Origin: Pachydiplax longipennis
Lineage: Eukaryota > Arthropoda > Insecta > Odonata > Libellulidae
Direction of reading: 5' to 3'
Assembly (NCBI GenBank): GCA_036926295.1
Contig: JAVFKF010000012.1
Location: 24,030,001-24,094,000 of the forward strand
Length of the DNA: 64,000 bases
Shown here: piece after piece, positions 1 through 14,578 of the stretch
Layout of the letters: each line of letters opens with the position of its first letter
How positions within the stretch are numbered: the stretch's first letter is position 1
Made by a program: the position numbers and the translations under genes
The notes under the pieces: model-generated
The model's input: the letters and a program-made list of their open reading frames with translations, nothing else
Database searches by the model: none
What the model was told of the DNA's origin: nothing

Positions 1-3000
1 GCGCCGCGACTGTTTGGAATGGTTTGCTTGAGAGGGAGAAGAAAGGGGAAAGAGGGAGTCGCCAAGCGATCCTTACACACATAAAAAACTCAGGAATTAA
101 AATAGAGTCCGCGGTGAGGATATTTCCGTCGGTGTTTTGAAGGCGTCCTTTTTTTGTGAACTTCGAGGGAATACGAGTAAACGTTAGTCATTCCTCCGCC
201 GCCGAGTACGGAATATTTTTATGTCGCAGTCGATAGAGGGCAACGGAAAGCAATTTAAGGTCTATTCCTGAGGAGGATTTGCGGAGGGAGCGCGGCGGTT
301 ATAAAATCATTCATCCTTCATTCATTCAATCGGTTCGCTTATTGCGGTGGACGGTAAATGCCATTTGCGCTTTCACTTAAGCGCCGTTCTGACCCTCGCC
401 GTCAGACTATGGCGGCGGCGGTCCATTGGAATTCAATGAACGGGTCTTTTTTAGCGGTATTATGGGTTTACATGGGAAAAAGGGCGGTTTTTAAGTTTTA
501 GCATACAGACTGAAACACAGGAACATATTTATAATCACGGCATATGAGGTGCTAATTCAACTTCAACATCATTTTAGTCTCCATTCTGACCTCCCTCCTC
601 ATGGTGAGTTGATTCCTGTAATTTATACGAAATTAATGTTTGTTAATTTTATAATTAATTAACTAATTTGTCTATGCTAAGTTGTGACTACTCTATTCTT
701 TTCTATTACAAACTTTACGGTGCCTTTCTTTATAAATAAGCTTCCATCCCGTTTTTGACACAGAAAGATTTATCATCTCCATCTCTCACCTCTGCGTGCT
801 CCTTTATTTGTATAGAAAATACACAGTTGGCTTAAAACCGCAGATGTCTTACCGCGGTAATGAGCGAAATAAATTCCCCAACGAAAACGAACTTAAATAA
901 ACAAACGGTGTGACTTCGATATAAGAAATAGATAGGAAAATGTAAAAGTAAGGTTGAGGACTACTAATTTAAGCCACAAAATTATCTAACTCGAGCTCAT
1001 TGAAAACTATTAGATTTGGACTAATTATAGAAAAATATAGCCCACTGGTACACTGGGATATGTTGGATCACTCTGACAAATTAGAAGTAGATGTTACTGA
1101 AAAAATCTAACTCCCTTCCCCCTAGCTCGTCCTCAATTCCATAATTCATTCCTTCTATTTTCTCTCATTACTTTCCCTAGCGCGGTAAATCCACCCCTCC
1201 TCTCCTGTTTATTTACTCTGCCTACCCGTTTTCGATCCCTTACTCTCCTTTATCAATCCCTTCATCCACTCCCCGTGTCTTCTCACCTCCGTCTTCTCGA
1301 TTCTTCTTTCGCATCTTTTTCGTCCGTCTCCGCTCTCCTTTCCCCCTCTCTTTGCCAAGAATAAGAAGGTTCGCGAGTCTTTATCGTCGGTGGGGAAGGC
1401 TTGGCTCATGTCTTGCGGAGTAGGAAGGTCACGAGGGCGACAAGCTGACTGGGCAACGCGGGGAGGGCGGAGGAGAAGAAAATTCCACGGGTCCTTTTTA
1501 AACTTCTCGCCTCTTACCCCCGCTCGCACCATTGCAACCCTTCCAATGCGCAGGCGTAACAGACTCATTTATCCGTGGCTTAGGGACTCCGTTACGAGAC
1601 TCCCGAAGTCGCCGGTAACAAGTAGTTCTGGCAAGAGGCACCACGTCCTTCCTTGCAATATATACATAATACATATGATTATGCATATATGATGGTAAAT
1701 GAATTGCAGTCGAGGCTACTCATTTTGTCACTTTTAAAAATATAACGAGTCCGTGAAGGTTCGGAATCCTAGTGTCTTTATTGATAATAAACATACCAAA
1801 TAAGATAAACTGTATTCGTTTGAAAGTCAGGAAGTTACCTGAAATCCCAGAAAATGATAAATAATGATCATTTATTGGGTGAATTTTATTCCGACAATAC
1901 CATAACTGCAATCAACTCGTTATATCACGAAAATTTACAAACATTCCTTAAAGGGATTCGATGCGGGATCTCTGTAGGACTTAGCCTAGCTATTACAAAT
2001 TTGGCTTCATTTAAAAAAAAACACCTAATGGAAATTTCGTAGATATATACAAGTATACTGATAGTAAGCATACTACAAATTGGATATTATAATCTCATGT
2101 AAAATGGCCAACTCAGATTCAACTGAATCCCTAAAAACATCAGGATTTCCTTCTTCCAGAAAAATAAGTGGAGTGGTAAAATATATTTGTGGCATGAGTT
2201 TTGATTTGTATTTGTTTATCTTGGCATCTGTATGTAAGCAGAATTTTATAGGCTTCAGATGTGGATTAAATGGGAACTTTTCTTCGAGTACTTGTTTGAA
2301 AGAATATATTTCGAGTTGGGAATTTAATTCTTACTCATCGTAACATCCATTTGAAAGGTATACAGTTAAAGATTCTCTAGACTGATAATGTGCCCTACTT
2401 GACAACTTATATAAAAATTTAAACAATTTACAGCCCCATTGTCAGTTAAAACTTTCATGTTTTTTTTTGTTAGCTGAGCTCTGAATCTTTGAAAAACTCT
2501 TCAGGGAACAGGGTGGACTAGTCGCATGAGGTATAATTAGATGGATTGCGTGAATTTTTTTGCGGTAACAGTAGGGTGAGAGGTAAAAATAACTGCCTTT
2601 CTGTCTTCCTGTGATGAGCGCCACGTGTTGTGAGCGATTATCGGATGTAGAGGTCATTATTCTTTGGCTCATGCGCATGCCAATTTGGGTGCGACTTTCC
2701 AACGGTTACATAACAGTTAACCCTTCCTCCACAAGTCATATCTCTTCATTTGTGTACCAGCTTAGACATAGGGATCAATGGCATGTCTAAGCCTCTGTTT
2801 ATTGAACCGCTATATCGTTGTAATTTGAAAACTTGTTAAAATTGACTTAATACCGTATCCTACCTCAACGAGCGGCAAAAACTGATACATTAGTATGGGA
2901 AAGAACCAGTTTCGTGTTCCTAAAATAATTCTCGGAAGCTAAACCAATAAGTCTTCGATTTTAAAATTGATGCTTGAAATGATATGCGAATTTCTCTTTT

Positions 3001-6000
3001 CATTATTTTTTACTATTTTCCTTTCATAATGGATTTTGTGTATTTCGGTTTCGGGTAGCGTTCTCAATTTATTTGATTCTATACTTGCTTTACATTCCAT
3101 AGAAAAAACGCTTCATCAGAACGAATAGTTTAGAATTTCATAGCAGCTGACTAACTTTTGTGTATATATTTTTGTCTTGTTTGTATTTGTTGATTTTCTT
3201 ATTTCATATTGTTATGTATATTTAGTCTTTTTGTTTTTATTCACTTTAAACTAGGGGCACCGCTGTATGTGAATCTTTGATAAATATATAAACATTTTTC
3301 TTATTTCATCCTTGTAAACTCAAGAGAAATAATAGTTATACATTAACGGACACTAATTGAACTTTTCTCTAAGTTCAAAGGATGCCTTTTAGATCCAGAA
3401 CAAAATAGTAAGTTTTCGCGCTCATATTAACTACTCCCTCTGAATATAGTTTAAAGAAGTTAACTCGTCTAGAGGCCTATGGTAACAGAGAGAAATCTAT
3501 ATCTTCCAAAATAAATTCGACGCGAGCTACAGAACTATTTCGTTTCAACAGATCGTTAACTCGACGAAATAAAACCACGTTACTCTTTCGCCCGCACCCA
3601 ACACATTTTTAAAGGTAGTTCCACCATTATAGGACGACGCAAAGTTTCTCTTTCCCAAGGCGAAATCTATCATCTCTGTTATCTCTTTCAATATTTAACA
3701 TCTTTTTGTCACGCGCGAGACTAAATAAGAGTCTAAATATTTTTTCACTTCCCTCGATTTTTTCTCCGCTGCAAACACAGCCACCGTCTTTCTGGCCTTC
3801 ACTTCCAGATGGGCTCGGAATATTTGTCTTGGATATGGAGAGAGCGGCCAATACGCCCTCGCACGCGTGCCCCTTGTCACGAATGTTTCCCCATCGTGTG
3901 AAGTGAGGATCGCTTACCTTCGTGAGATACTCCATCCAATAATACACCCTTTCAGAAAAAAATCTGGTGTGCGTCTTTTCTCCGACTTTTTTCCATTGTT
4001 TTTTTTCGCCCCTCGCGAAACCTTTCCATCGACAGACACGCCGACGACGTCAAAAGTAGCCCGCGTGACTCGCTTTCCGGTGTGGATAATATGGGATATC
4101 TTCTCTCCCTCCTATATTCTTTGCTAGGATCGCGTCACACCCCATGCCTCTTTCTCGCAGCTTGTTTAGCTCCGGGCCTTGCTGGACGTGATTTCTCGCT
4201 CTTTCTTTCATACACGGCTAACAGCTGTAAGAATCACGCAGTCACTCTAAGGAGATACATATATCCCTATACTATCTAATCAGAACGTTAAGTAAATGTG
4301 ATCATAGGATGAAACGCATCTTATCTTACATCACAGGGATGTATATTAAATATTTTAGCTTAATTCAGTAGAAATCAATGAATAAAAATTCATTCATTAA
4401 TTAAAAATTCCTATTATTAGAATTTCTTTTCTAAACAACCAGGAAAATGTCTTTTCACTGTGGCCCCAGTTTGTGGTGTTGCCGAAATATATATGGAAAG
4501 ATTTTTATCATACAATGGAAGATATTGATTCATACAAGCTTCATACAGACTCGAATGCGATGATACTGTAGAAGTATGTACCTTAATATCTTCTGCAAAA
4601 AGAGTTATTATAAAAATATTTCTCGAGTTTAAACTAGTCGCCACCATCATGCATTTATTTATGTAGAAGATGCAAAGTGAATAAATTCAGGATATTTCTT
4701 GATAGGACTCTAGAACTGGTGCTATCGTTTTTCCTAAAATTTCTCTTCAGTAGCTATTCATAAAGGTATATTAATTATCTTTTTATTTCCACTTCAAATA
4801 ATTTCCTTTGTCTATACTATATCTGTATCACGCGGTGAAATCAGCGAAAATTGTAACCCTAAGAGGAGAATGACCTTATGTAAACTCAGATACGCAACCG
4901 AAACTCTGAGAATATTATTAATACCGATGTCTTCTATTCCGTAACTTCCAAATTCTCAGCCTGACTTCCCCCGTTCTCTTTTCCTAAAGCACATCTTAAG
5001 TCGTCAGCATCCGTCACTCAAAGAAACAAGTCATTTGATCTTCTGGACATCATCCCTGTTCTTTAGTTATGCAGACCTCTTAATGTCACCTAAGGCTCTG
5101 CACCTGTGCCGCCCTCGCCACCTGATTACCACTTTCTTCTTCCTCTCCTTAAAGCAAAGCTCCTAATTGGACGGCCCTTTGCGTACGCTTTGAGTGACGT
5201 AGCTTCTGACATGTGATCATCCGTCCTCATGAGGTAGCCGGACTTCAATTATACGCGCTTTTGATTTCTGAAAGCCTTTGGGAAGCTGCTTAGCAACCTT
5301 TAGATGAGCTGGGATTCATTTTGAGTATGAATATAAGCTGTCAAGAGGTACAAGAGTTTTATTTATGGTGGGTATCATTGACGGTAAAGTGGAGAGCAAG
5401 CCCTTTTCATCCTTAAATATGTGCCTTTTGGTATTATTAATAAGCCTGTTGGAGATTCGGAAGATTGATTTTAATGAATTGACTTTTACTCCTTTTATTG
5501 TGACAGAACCTTTTCAACCTTGCCAAAACTTCTCCAGATTCTATTCTAGAAAATTTATATGGAGGTGCAAATTAATGTAGTGATAGTAGGTTCATAATTA
5601 AGCCGGGAAAACTGTAAAATAGTCCTTTTTGTAGAACAATCATTTCATCATGGCGGTATATTTATTTATAATTGGAATAGTGAAAACGAGATTTTTATTC
5701 TAAAGGTAATTTTGTTAATCTCTATACTCTAAACCTTTCTGAGTGTGCACTATACCTTATCAGAGAAATCCCAGAATTTTTGGATTGTTAAGCTCTTATA
5801 TAAGAAAGATATCTACTAAATTCAATAATTATTTCATATTTTTAAGGTTGCGTGAATGTCTTATAATCTTTTGTAGACAATTACAGAACTTAATTATAGA
5901 ATCATGTTTTTAAGATTCAGTAATAATGGGCTTAAGCGATTTCAGTCGGTCATCAGCGGCTTAAAATTAGACCCGTGTTTCGATACCTAATCAATCATTT

Positions 6001-9000
6001 TTCCGTAAACCTCATTAACGTCGATTTTGGCGTAAATAATTTCTCAGGTAGCACGTCACCCGAGCTTTCATAATTCCTTTTCTAAGACTTCACTCCATTG
6101 ACCTTTAAAACCATTTTCATTAGCCGGTAATTGCTATTTACGTTTGTTTTGAGTTGCTTAGAAATATTGCATAATGAATGTGTTGTTATTACTTCTATAT
6201 TCTTAGTCTCCTCCTTTTCCATCTCTCCCTCCTCATCTCCGTCACCTCCTTAGCTCTCCAAATACCCTCTTATCTTTTCCTTTGTCTCCTTTGAAGTTCG
6301 ACCATCGCGCGATCCAACTTTTTTTCTCCCCTCGTTCTCTGTCCCCCGCCGCTTCTTTCGAATCCGTTTTTATAACATTCGATGCTCAATTAAGGTCAGT
6401 CACTCACCGAGTAATTAGAACCGAGGGAAGTCAAAGTAAGCGAGGACGATATCTCAAAGATTCGGGACCGGTCTTGATGATATAATCGACGGACCGGTCA
6501 TTTTAGCGAGGTTTTGGTGGAAAAATAACCCGCTGACAGCTACATTTATGTCATTGCTTAAGGAAGGAGCCTGTCCTTTCTTTTTGAAACACAACATCCG
6601 GAATCTTTTTATTTCGAGGCGTGGAAGAAAGAGGGCTCGGGTGATATGTGTGTATGCCCGATCGTAATTTTTGTTTTCGCGTGCTTTTCATATCTGGTGT
6701 TTATTAATAATTTCGTCGTTTTCTTCGCCTATCATTAAAGATCCTCATACAGTTAAAGATATTACATCCGTTCGGAGATGTTTTGCTTTGTGAACTCTCC
6801 CATTGCTCCTCTTTCTAAATTTTGTTGGTGTCATTGGCTCTTAATTCTTTTGCCATATCTTTTAGTAGCCACTTCGCAACTTTTGATCTTGCTCTAAAAT
6901 ACATTCGTTATAGAATAGTTCGTGGTCTTTCAGCGGAGAATAATTGGTTCACTTCTCACCAAAGGGTTCAGTCTAGGCCACTGTTGTCCTATCGCATTAG
7001 AAAGACAATATTAGGATATTTTGTAGCTTGACGTAATTCTAATTTCATAAATGATGTAATTTAAAACGAAGAAAGAGAGTAAAATATGTGGGTGTGGCCT
7101 GCGATATAAAAAGTTTGTGAATTGGTTTAAGAAACAGGGAGAGGTGCTGAAGATGTTGGGGGAGGAATATATTTTGTAAGAAGTAAACGGAGGCAGAGGA
7201 AAATGGCTGAGGTAATATAGAGAGTGGGGATTTCTAAAGAAAATAATTGGAGGTAGGTTGGGCCAGAGAAGACAGAGGGGAACAACACTACAAAAGTGTT
7301 GATGAATGTAAAGGGAAAAATTAGTAAATGGCACAGAAAGAAAAAGTTGTTTGTGAAAAAGTGGGGAATTCTAGTACACATGTACCAAGAGATATAACAC
7401 ACTAAGGTGTACATTAAATAATGAATGAACACGGGAAAAATGTTTTTTATTTAATCAATGTTTAACCTCCGTGCTTTATGGGAAGGAAGGCTGTACATGA
7501 CTGAAAGATAAAGTCGCTTCGAAGCCACTGCTAAAGAATAAGAGACAGGCTCCTTCGGATACACCAATCCAGAGAGATTCTTTTTGGCTTCCAAAATAAA
7601 GAAGCGTCAGATTGCTGATAAGAAACGAATAAATTAATGACGTTAATCATCGATTCGTGGAGATTATTTCTATTTTAAGTTCTTCCATTCATTGACTCCG
7701 GTCGTCACGTTCCTTTTTCATCTCCCCCATTCTCAGAATCGTGTCCTTTCGTCAATTATATATTCTCAGGATGCCCAACTCCAACATCCTTCCTTTCCAT
7801 TTCTTCCCACATCTCCTCCACCATCTCTCCCTGTTCTTCCATCCTTTGTCCCTCCCCTGGATCCCTTCCAACGCGACCAGACACGAAAAGAAGAGTACAC
7901 CGCTGTCAAAGAGAGAGGCATAACGCGTAACCTCCTCACCTCCACCGACTCTACCCTACTTCTCCCGTGCTTTCCACCTGATAACCTTCCCTTTCTCCTT
8001 TCGAACCTTACCTGCCGCGTCTCAGCCAAATAACTCGATGACGAGCCGATGGATCTCTTTATCTTCCTTTTTGATAGGTCTCTCGTCCATTCCTTTGAAC
8101 CAAGGTTGAGGGCGGCGGACAGGCATGCATTACGACACATCGGTAGTTACGTGATTGGGTTTTATTCGAAGATATCAGGTGTCCTTCCCGATGGACCTCT
8201 CTCTCCGGAATGCTAAGATACGCTGCGTGTGGATTTTTCGATGGGCTAAAATTAATGAGAGAGCCAGTAAATTGCCCTTGCGATTAACCTAAAGTGCCTA
8301 CTGATTAGCCTACCTAGCTGTGTGTTCGAGGGAGGTGTAATCAATAATTTCAGGGTTTTACTACGTCGAATCTCTTATTAAAAATGAAGATTACTTAAAG
8401 TTTTACCGGTGAATAATAAAAATAATCTTCATTTTGAAAAAGGCATTTTTGAAGTGTTAAATCCTAGAGGAAATTCATTAATACAATGCATTATATTGTA
8501 AAAAATTTAGGCGGATTTATGGTAAAATTTGTTATCCCTTCGTCTTGAATCTTTACACCAAACACTTATCGAATTGATTTACGTTTTCAAGAGTTAAGGT
8601 TAAGTTTAAGGTTTTGAATTCATCTTTATTCACTTCGTTAAGTGATTTGTGTAAACTTTATCCTCTAAGAAATAGATCGTCCATGTTTATTAAATTGTAA
8701 TCATGAATAGCATGGTACCCCCAATTCATAGATTATCTCTTTCGTAGATACTTCAATATGAGTAAAATAGATGGAAAATTTATCATCTACTCTATTGTCT
8801 CTGTATGTATTTGCTCCAGAGTACTTTAAATTTCTCAAGTTTATCTACGAGAAGGAAAAACACACAAGTTGGACTTATATCTCATAATCCAGTGATGTGA
8901 GAGAATATGAAAAATTGAAGAATCACTCTAAAATGAGTTACTGCCTATATTAATCCGAACACTAAGCGCACGTGTAAACTATTTAAAGAAGATACAGTTG

Positions 9001-12000
9001 CCCCTCAATGATTTCCATTAAACCCTCTATGTTACAAATCATAATTAGGGTAAGCATTCCGATATTGGAAGCAACAGGAGCAGTCCCGTAAGCCCTCATA
9101 CCCTAAAGCCCATGCTCGCTTCCCTATTTTCCACGAAATAGCTCTTCTTTACTTTGTCGCGCACTTTTTACTTCTCCTTTTATTTCCTGACGCTGTAAAT
9201 TTCCTGTCGGGGAATTTATAGCCATTTACCGGTCGTTTAAAAGAAAACATTCTCTTGCCGTATTTCACACCGCGGACTGTAAATCTCTCGTTCAACACTT
9301 TCTACGAGGAGGAATCGACTGTTCCTCATTCCGACTTCATTTGGAACTCTCCATATAGTCCCTGAAGTAGAGAAACAAGAGTCGACCGGGAAGAGAATTC
9401 CTCTACTCCCTTTTCTTCCTTTGTGCTTCCCCGAGGAGTTTTCAACACGCTATCCTAAAGGAGAAAAATCCGTACCTCTGTGATCACTTTGTCAGGAGAC
9501 TATTCATGTTTTACGTCGATGGGGATCTTAATAGAACTGCTTGTTGTTTATGAAAATTCAGTAACTTTTCTCTGATTCGCAGCTGGTTTTCCCCAGAATG
9601 ACTGGAGAAAAAATTAGCATCTAATGAATGATATATCTGTCAAAACTCACAAGGAAAGTGTTTTCCCTGTGTTACTGCATTGTTTGGTCTACTCGTTCGT
9701 CGTTCTCACTTCTGATTATGATTTTTACGTATTATCTTTTATTCTATGAATCTGTATAATTTTTTCCCAGAATTCACCGTGACTCATCATATTCTTCAGT
9801 AGTAGTGTTAGAGTTCGCTTGCACATGACGTGAAATGTTGGCAACTTCTTCAACTCACGGCTAGAATGAAAACTAAGGTAGAATTTACCTTTGAATCGAT
9901 CAAAGTGGGTTAAATCTTATGTGATCTTTTTTTGATCTCATTAAACCTAAGGACTAGGCCTTTATTTACAGAAGACATTATATTCTGTGAAGAAAAGATG
10001 CAAACAGTTATTGTACTTTATTGCGTATTAATGCGTCATCGACACAAATTGATTTTATGTTTTAATAAAAAGATATTTGAAATTGGTGTAGTATAATTGT
10101 TAGGTAAATTGCAGCCAAACTTTGATTTCGTCCACTTTAAAGATTTGGGATAAATATTCCAAGAAACGCTCAGGAAATTATTCGCTATTAGAAAGTTTTG
10201 AATTTTTTAATGGGCCCCATACGGATCATGAGTCGCTTTTTTTCTTTGGATGAATAACTTCCGTGTCGAAAACTTTTTTCTCATGTTCATTTTTTGCCTA
10301 ATTTCACCAGATAAAAGAGCAAAATCATCATTTATCGCGTTATAGCAAAAACTTTCACTAATATAATTTACGTAACAATAAAATTTCTCCGGATACCCAT
10401 ATAAAATATTTTTTCCATTCAGTCTTTTTTCTTACTTTAAACCTATAACTGAGGAAAAACTTGTTTTGGACTCTGTAAAAATCTTCCGTCTCTGTAATTT
10501 CATCATTTTACGAAGCAGATCTTGCAGGATGGCTTCGGAAACACAAATTGAGATCCATAGAATAATACCTGTCAAAGGGTATTGAAATAGCTGTCGTGAA
10601 TGAAAGAGCAAAGCGAAAAAAAGCTCCATCGCCTACTTTCGCTTCGGTTTTTTATCCCCGTCGTTTATTCCCATCTGCTTCTCCCTATTTTGCCTTCTAA
10701 AGCGTGACTCAATGCGGTCGTCTGGGGCGGCTCATGAGTCTAGCCGTTGAGGATTTCGAGACGTAAAAGTTGGAAGTATTTTGGCGGAAACACGGTCGGA
10801 AGGAGGAGAAAAATAAGGGAACGGAAAAAGAAGTTTTCGTCTCTTTCCTTCTCCGCGAAAGAGGCACGAGTCAAAGGGTGCGCGACCTTTCGCGAAGACA
10901 CAATGTGAAACGGAGTCGCTGGGGAATTCCGTGAATTAGCTCCCTCTCCATAATTTTCGCGACGTCGTAAAAGCGCCGTATTTCCATAAAGGAGTTTCGG
11001 AGAGTGTAAATCAGTCGTTTCCCCCTCAGCATTTCCATCCGAAATGAATATGGCCGAAGGTTCGCATAAATAAGCGGAATTTATTCAATCGACGAGAAGG
11101 TCGTAACGGGAGATGGGACGTAAATGTCTCGCTGTACGATACCGTTCGTTGAGGCATAATGAAACTCTTTGAGAGTCCTTCTCAAAGGCTGACGTGAATG
11201 AAAAGAGCTACTTTTTCTCTTTTCCATTATTTAATCCCGAATTTAATGTGTTTGAAATAAAGGGTCACGTAACGTTCTAGAGACTGAATACCCTTGAAGA
11301 AGATTAAGTATCAACCTCCGGAGATACTTATTTCGATTTATTGCTGAAGCCTTTGGATGCTTTGGTATTTTTCGCACGCCTAATATAACAAAGTAACATT
11401 TTTATTTTTTGAAGCTTCATCTCCGTGATTAGCATCAAAAATATAACATATGAAACCATATTTTCATGTTCATGTTATTCTAGGCATTTCTCCTTTACGG
11501 TATCTGTGGAGAAGAAGTTGCTTCTAAAAATATTTTTTACTGTTTTACATACAAATGAAAACGCATGAAAAATCTTTATTGCAATCAGTAAGCAGTTACG
11601 CTAAAAGTTGGCATCATTCATTATTTTTTAATAAAGACATCCTTTAAATATAGCGAGAATAAATTCTACATGCCTCATTTCTTCTTTCTGAGATTCCACA
11701 TCCATCTTTTCCTTCCTTCTCGCAATTCCAATTTTCCCTTGTTAAATTTCATTAATCAAGATCTTGGCGTTCTTTCATTCCATCAAGTATCCCCTTTTTA
11801 CCAATTTTTCTTAGAAACACGTCCTCACATATTTTAATTGTAGATTTATTCACTAACCAAGGATCAGGATTAACGAGGTAAATTCCTCCTCAATTTTCCC
11901 TCATTTCCGAAGAAAAACATGTTGTCCCCACGCTTTCGGCCGCTTGGAATACACGGTTTGGAAAAATTCGGAGCGTTTTCCGGAAAAGAAAGGAAAAAAG

Positions 12001-14535
12001 GATGGGGATTGGGGAAAAGATGTTCGGTAGCGAAAGGGCTTAGCGTGTGTTGGATGTGTGGTGAGACGTGGAAAGGCGTACGTCTTTTTGGGCGGGCGTT
12101 CCCCAAGGGTGCGACGGGAAACAAAAGGCATCCCTCAAGATTTCCGAAATGCGGGGAATAATCCAAAGGGATTGGATATCGCCTTTTGTTGTGCGGACGA
12201 GCATTGCAGACGGCGGCGCGCTTGCTCCCGAAATAGGGCGAGTGGAATTCCTATTTTAAATTAGGATTGACATAAGTTTGGGGCGTAAATCAGAGTCTTA
12301 CCGCAGATTTAAGACTCGTTTGCCGAGATGCGAATGAGTTTAATGTAGACGTTTCGTAATTGGTTACCGAGTGTATTGAGTTTTATGTTATCGTGCGCCA
12401 ACCATAAAATTTCCGCATTGCTCTTTCCGAAAACTAGAAAAAGAAAGGCTACGAAGCAGAATGATTCGGAATATTTTTATTTTTAGTTTAGATGAAACTT
12501 TTTAGGGTTAAACACAAAGAAAAAGCAACTAAAACGGGGACATATTTACCTGGCTAAAATATCTTGGACAGTAGTCAGGAAATTATAAAACTTTGCAGGA
12601 AAAATCCATGAGAAGAGGGTGTGAAAAATCTTTGAACCCCACTGATACTTGTAAGTGAAATTTTAAAAAAGAGATAAAGGCAAAACGAGTAAAAAGAAAT
12701 TTGCAACACGCCTGAAAAGCAAATTCAGATCAATGCGATGATCAGAGTAAATAACTATTATTATTACGTTATTTACGTGAACGTATTGGAGATGATACTG
12801 TCGCCCTTTATTTACTTATTAGATTCCTTGACCACTGGAGTGAATTGCATTTCCTTTTATCCAACAAAGGAATTAGAGCCCGGGAATCACTATAACTTAA
12901 GCGAAAAAGATTCTTAGTGATGATATGATATATCGAATATTACCGATAAATAAATAATTCTACTAAGAATGTACATATTGTCTTTGGGAGTTAATTTAAG
13001 TGTTAATCACGAGTATTGCAACTAAACTTAAGAGTCTCGTCAAAGAGGACTAAATTGGCGAGTAAAGCAGTGAATAATTCTTAGTCTCACCGAGGAACAA
13101 TTTTGCGCTAGAATAACTTATCGCTAACTCAGTCCTGTCTCCGGAGGCGCCAGCATTTGAAGCCATTAGCGCCCGTAATTGGAACATGGCATTAGTCTTC
13201 CGTCGAATGCGGTGCCAATTTTAAATTTCCCCGAATTCGTCGAGTGCATGCATAGGTGAGTGGGGTGACGATTTGTCCCCTTGTCTGGAGCCTTTACCGT
13301 CAATGGACAGGCAAAGAAACCGCGGACGAGTCTCCGTTTAAATATGGCGACGCCCACGCCCGTCTCAACCGGAAATTCCGACTCATGTCATGTGGCAAGT
13401 ATAAAGACATCCATTTTTTCGTCTACGCTGTCCTTTTTCCCTTATATAAGGGGGCAACTTGTGCGATTTTTGAGGAAGTCGCTCGGAATAGGAGCAAAAA
13501 AGCTGGTAATCGAGCTCGAATGACTCAAGGGGATCAGCTTAACAAGTTTTAATCTGTCGCATCTGCCTACGTCTCAATCAGCCTTTTGTTGGAAATCCGA
13601 GTGGAATTAGATTGATGTTTACTTCCTCTTCTCTTTGTAATGTTTATCTCCACATGCTAACGATCACCGATTAAAATGAATGATTGAATCTTTAACCTCT
13701 GGTCTCTGGTCAAGCCTGAACTAATTGTTCTCTCATCTACTCCTACAATACTGAACCATGTTAGCGGTATTGGGCATTAGTCTTTCGTGTTCACTTGATC
13801 GTATCACTTTTACCAGTTATTCCTCATTATCAAACGTGTTTTATTGTAATACTGATTATATGGGCCTTAACATCATGATATACTGCAACAGAAATAGCTT
13901 GTTTAACTAATTAACTAATTATGATTTATCTGCACAACAGCACAATTAAAACTAAAAATAACAGTACAATCCAGGTTTCAATGCCTAGTGTCATCATCAG
14001 ATAATATGTTTCAGGAGTCTCAGGTCTTGGTATTAGTGTTAATTTAAATAGTGATGTTGTATGAATAAATTTTTGTTAGTCAGGTCGGTATCTTTATATT
14101 ATTATTTTAATAATAGTGCGGAGTAGGAATTCTGATTTTGGTCCAATGCTACCATATTCTAAAATCCCCTTATTGGCTCCTTCTTGAATCAAAATTCTTC
14201 AAATCATGCCGTTAATCTCAGTTCCGCACCATTCCACTACGGGAGAACTTCATGCATGAGAAATTCGGCTCCTGACTTTTATCCCCGATACTCTCTTCGT
14301 TTACCCAGCACAATAAAATCTCCCACGTACGGAGATGAATGTCGAATAGTTTCCCGTGTTTCGTATTTCTTTTGTCTTCTCGCCTGAGATTCGAGTTTTT
14401 TGAACTTACGCCGCAATTAACACATCCATCACGTTCACTCACCACGGCCCCACTGTTTCTAGCGGAGATTCGGTAGTGGAGGCTTCCTGCCCGTCAACCG
14501 AATACGGGGAAAAAGGACGAAGGGATGTGAGGAGA
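1..14535. other. Upstream region without a supported gene
   Basis: I see no exon chain, conserved domain or RNA gene here on either strand. The open frames are short, compositionally biased and lack family signatures. CpG is frequent, unlike in the receptor gene body. The last part, about 14400-14535, should hold the 5' UTR or promoter of the FGFR gene, because a TGA at 14401 lies in frame upstream of the proposed start codon. I could not identify a convincing TATA box or initiator. A hammerhead-like motif lies on the minus strand at 13974-14000. Confidence 0.6.
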
Positions 14536-14578
14536 ATGAGAGGGACGGCGTTGGTATTCCTCGTCATGTGCGTCGCAG
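14536..14578 (+). CDS. FGFR: FGFR exon 1: start codon and signal peptide
   Basis: ATG at 14536 opens MRGTALVFLVMCVA and then meets a donor (GCAG/gtgatt) in phase 1. The first certain exon at 27621 starts with the two bases needed to complete this codon, giving GAG and reading on as ESGSKPITVEED. The peptide is a short but classical signal sequence: a basic residue, about nine hydrophobic residues, then C-V-A before the cleavage point. An in-frame TGA at 14401 with no other ATG in between, and A at -3, support this start. The link to the gene across 13 kb is inferred from phase and signal-peptide logic; no transcript was seen. An alternative first exon elsewhere is possible. Confidence 0.6.

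Noticed and set aside
1209..1568. 119-codon open frame on the minus strand
   Set aside because: Arg/Lys-rich with no recognisable domain; an overlapping frame is open on the plus strand, as expected of CT-rich DNA by chance.
5935..5995. CTGATGA and GAAA words on the minus strand, hammerhead-like
   Set aside because: The intervening six bases cannot form a stem II; judged a chance match.
7766..8140. 124-codon open frame on the minus strand
   Set aside because: Composition follows the pyrimidine-rich plus strand; no family signature and no splice partners.
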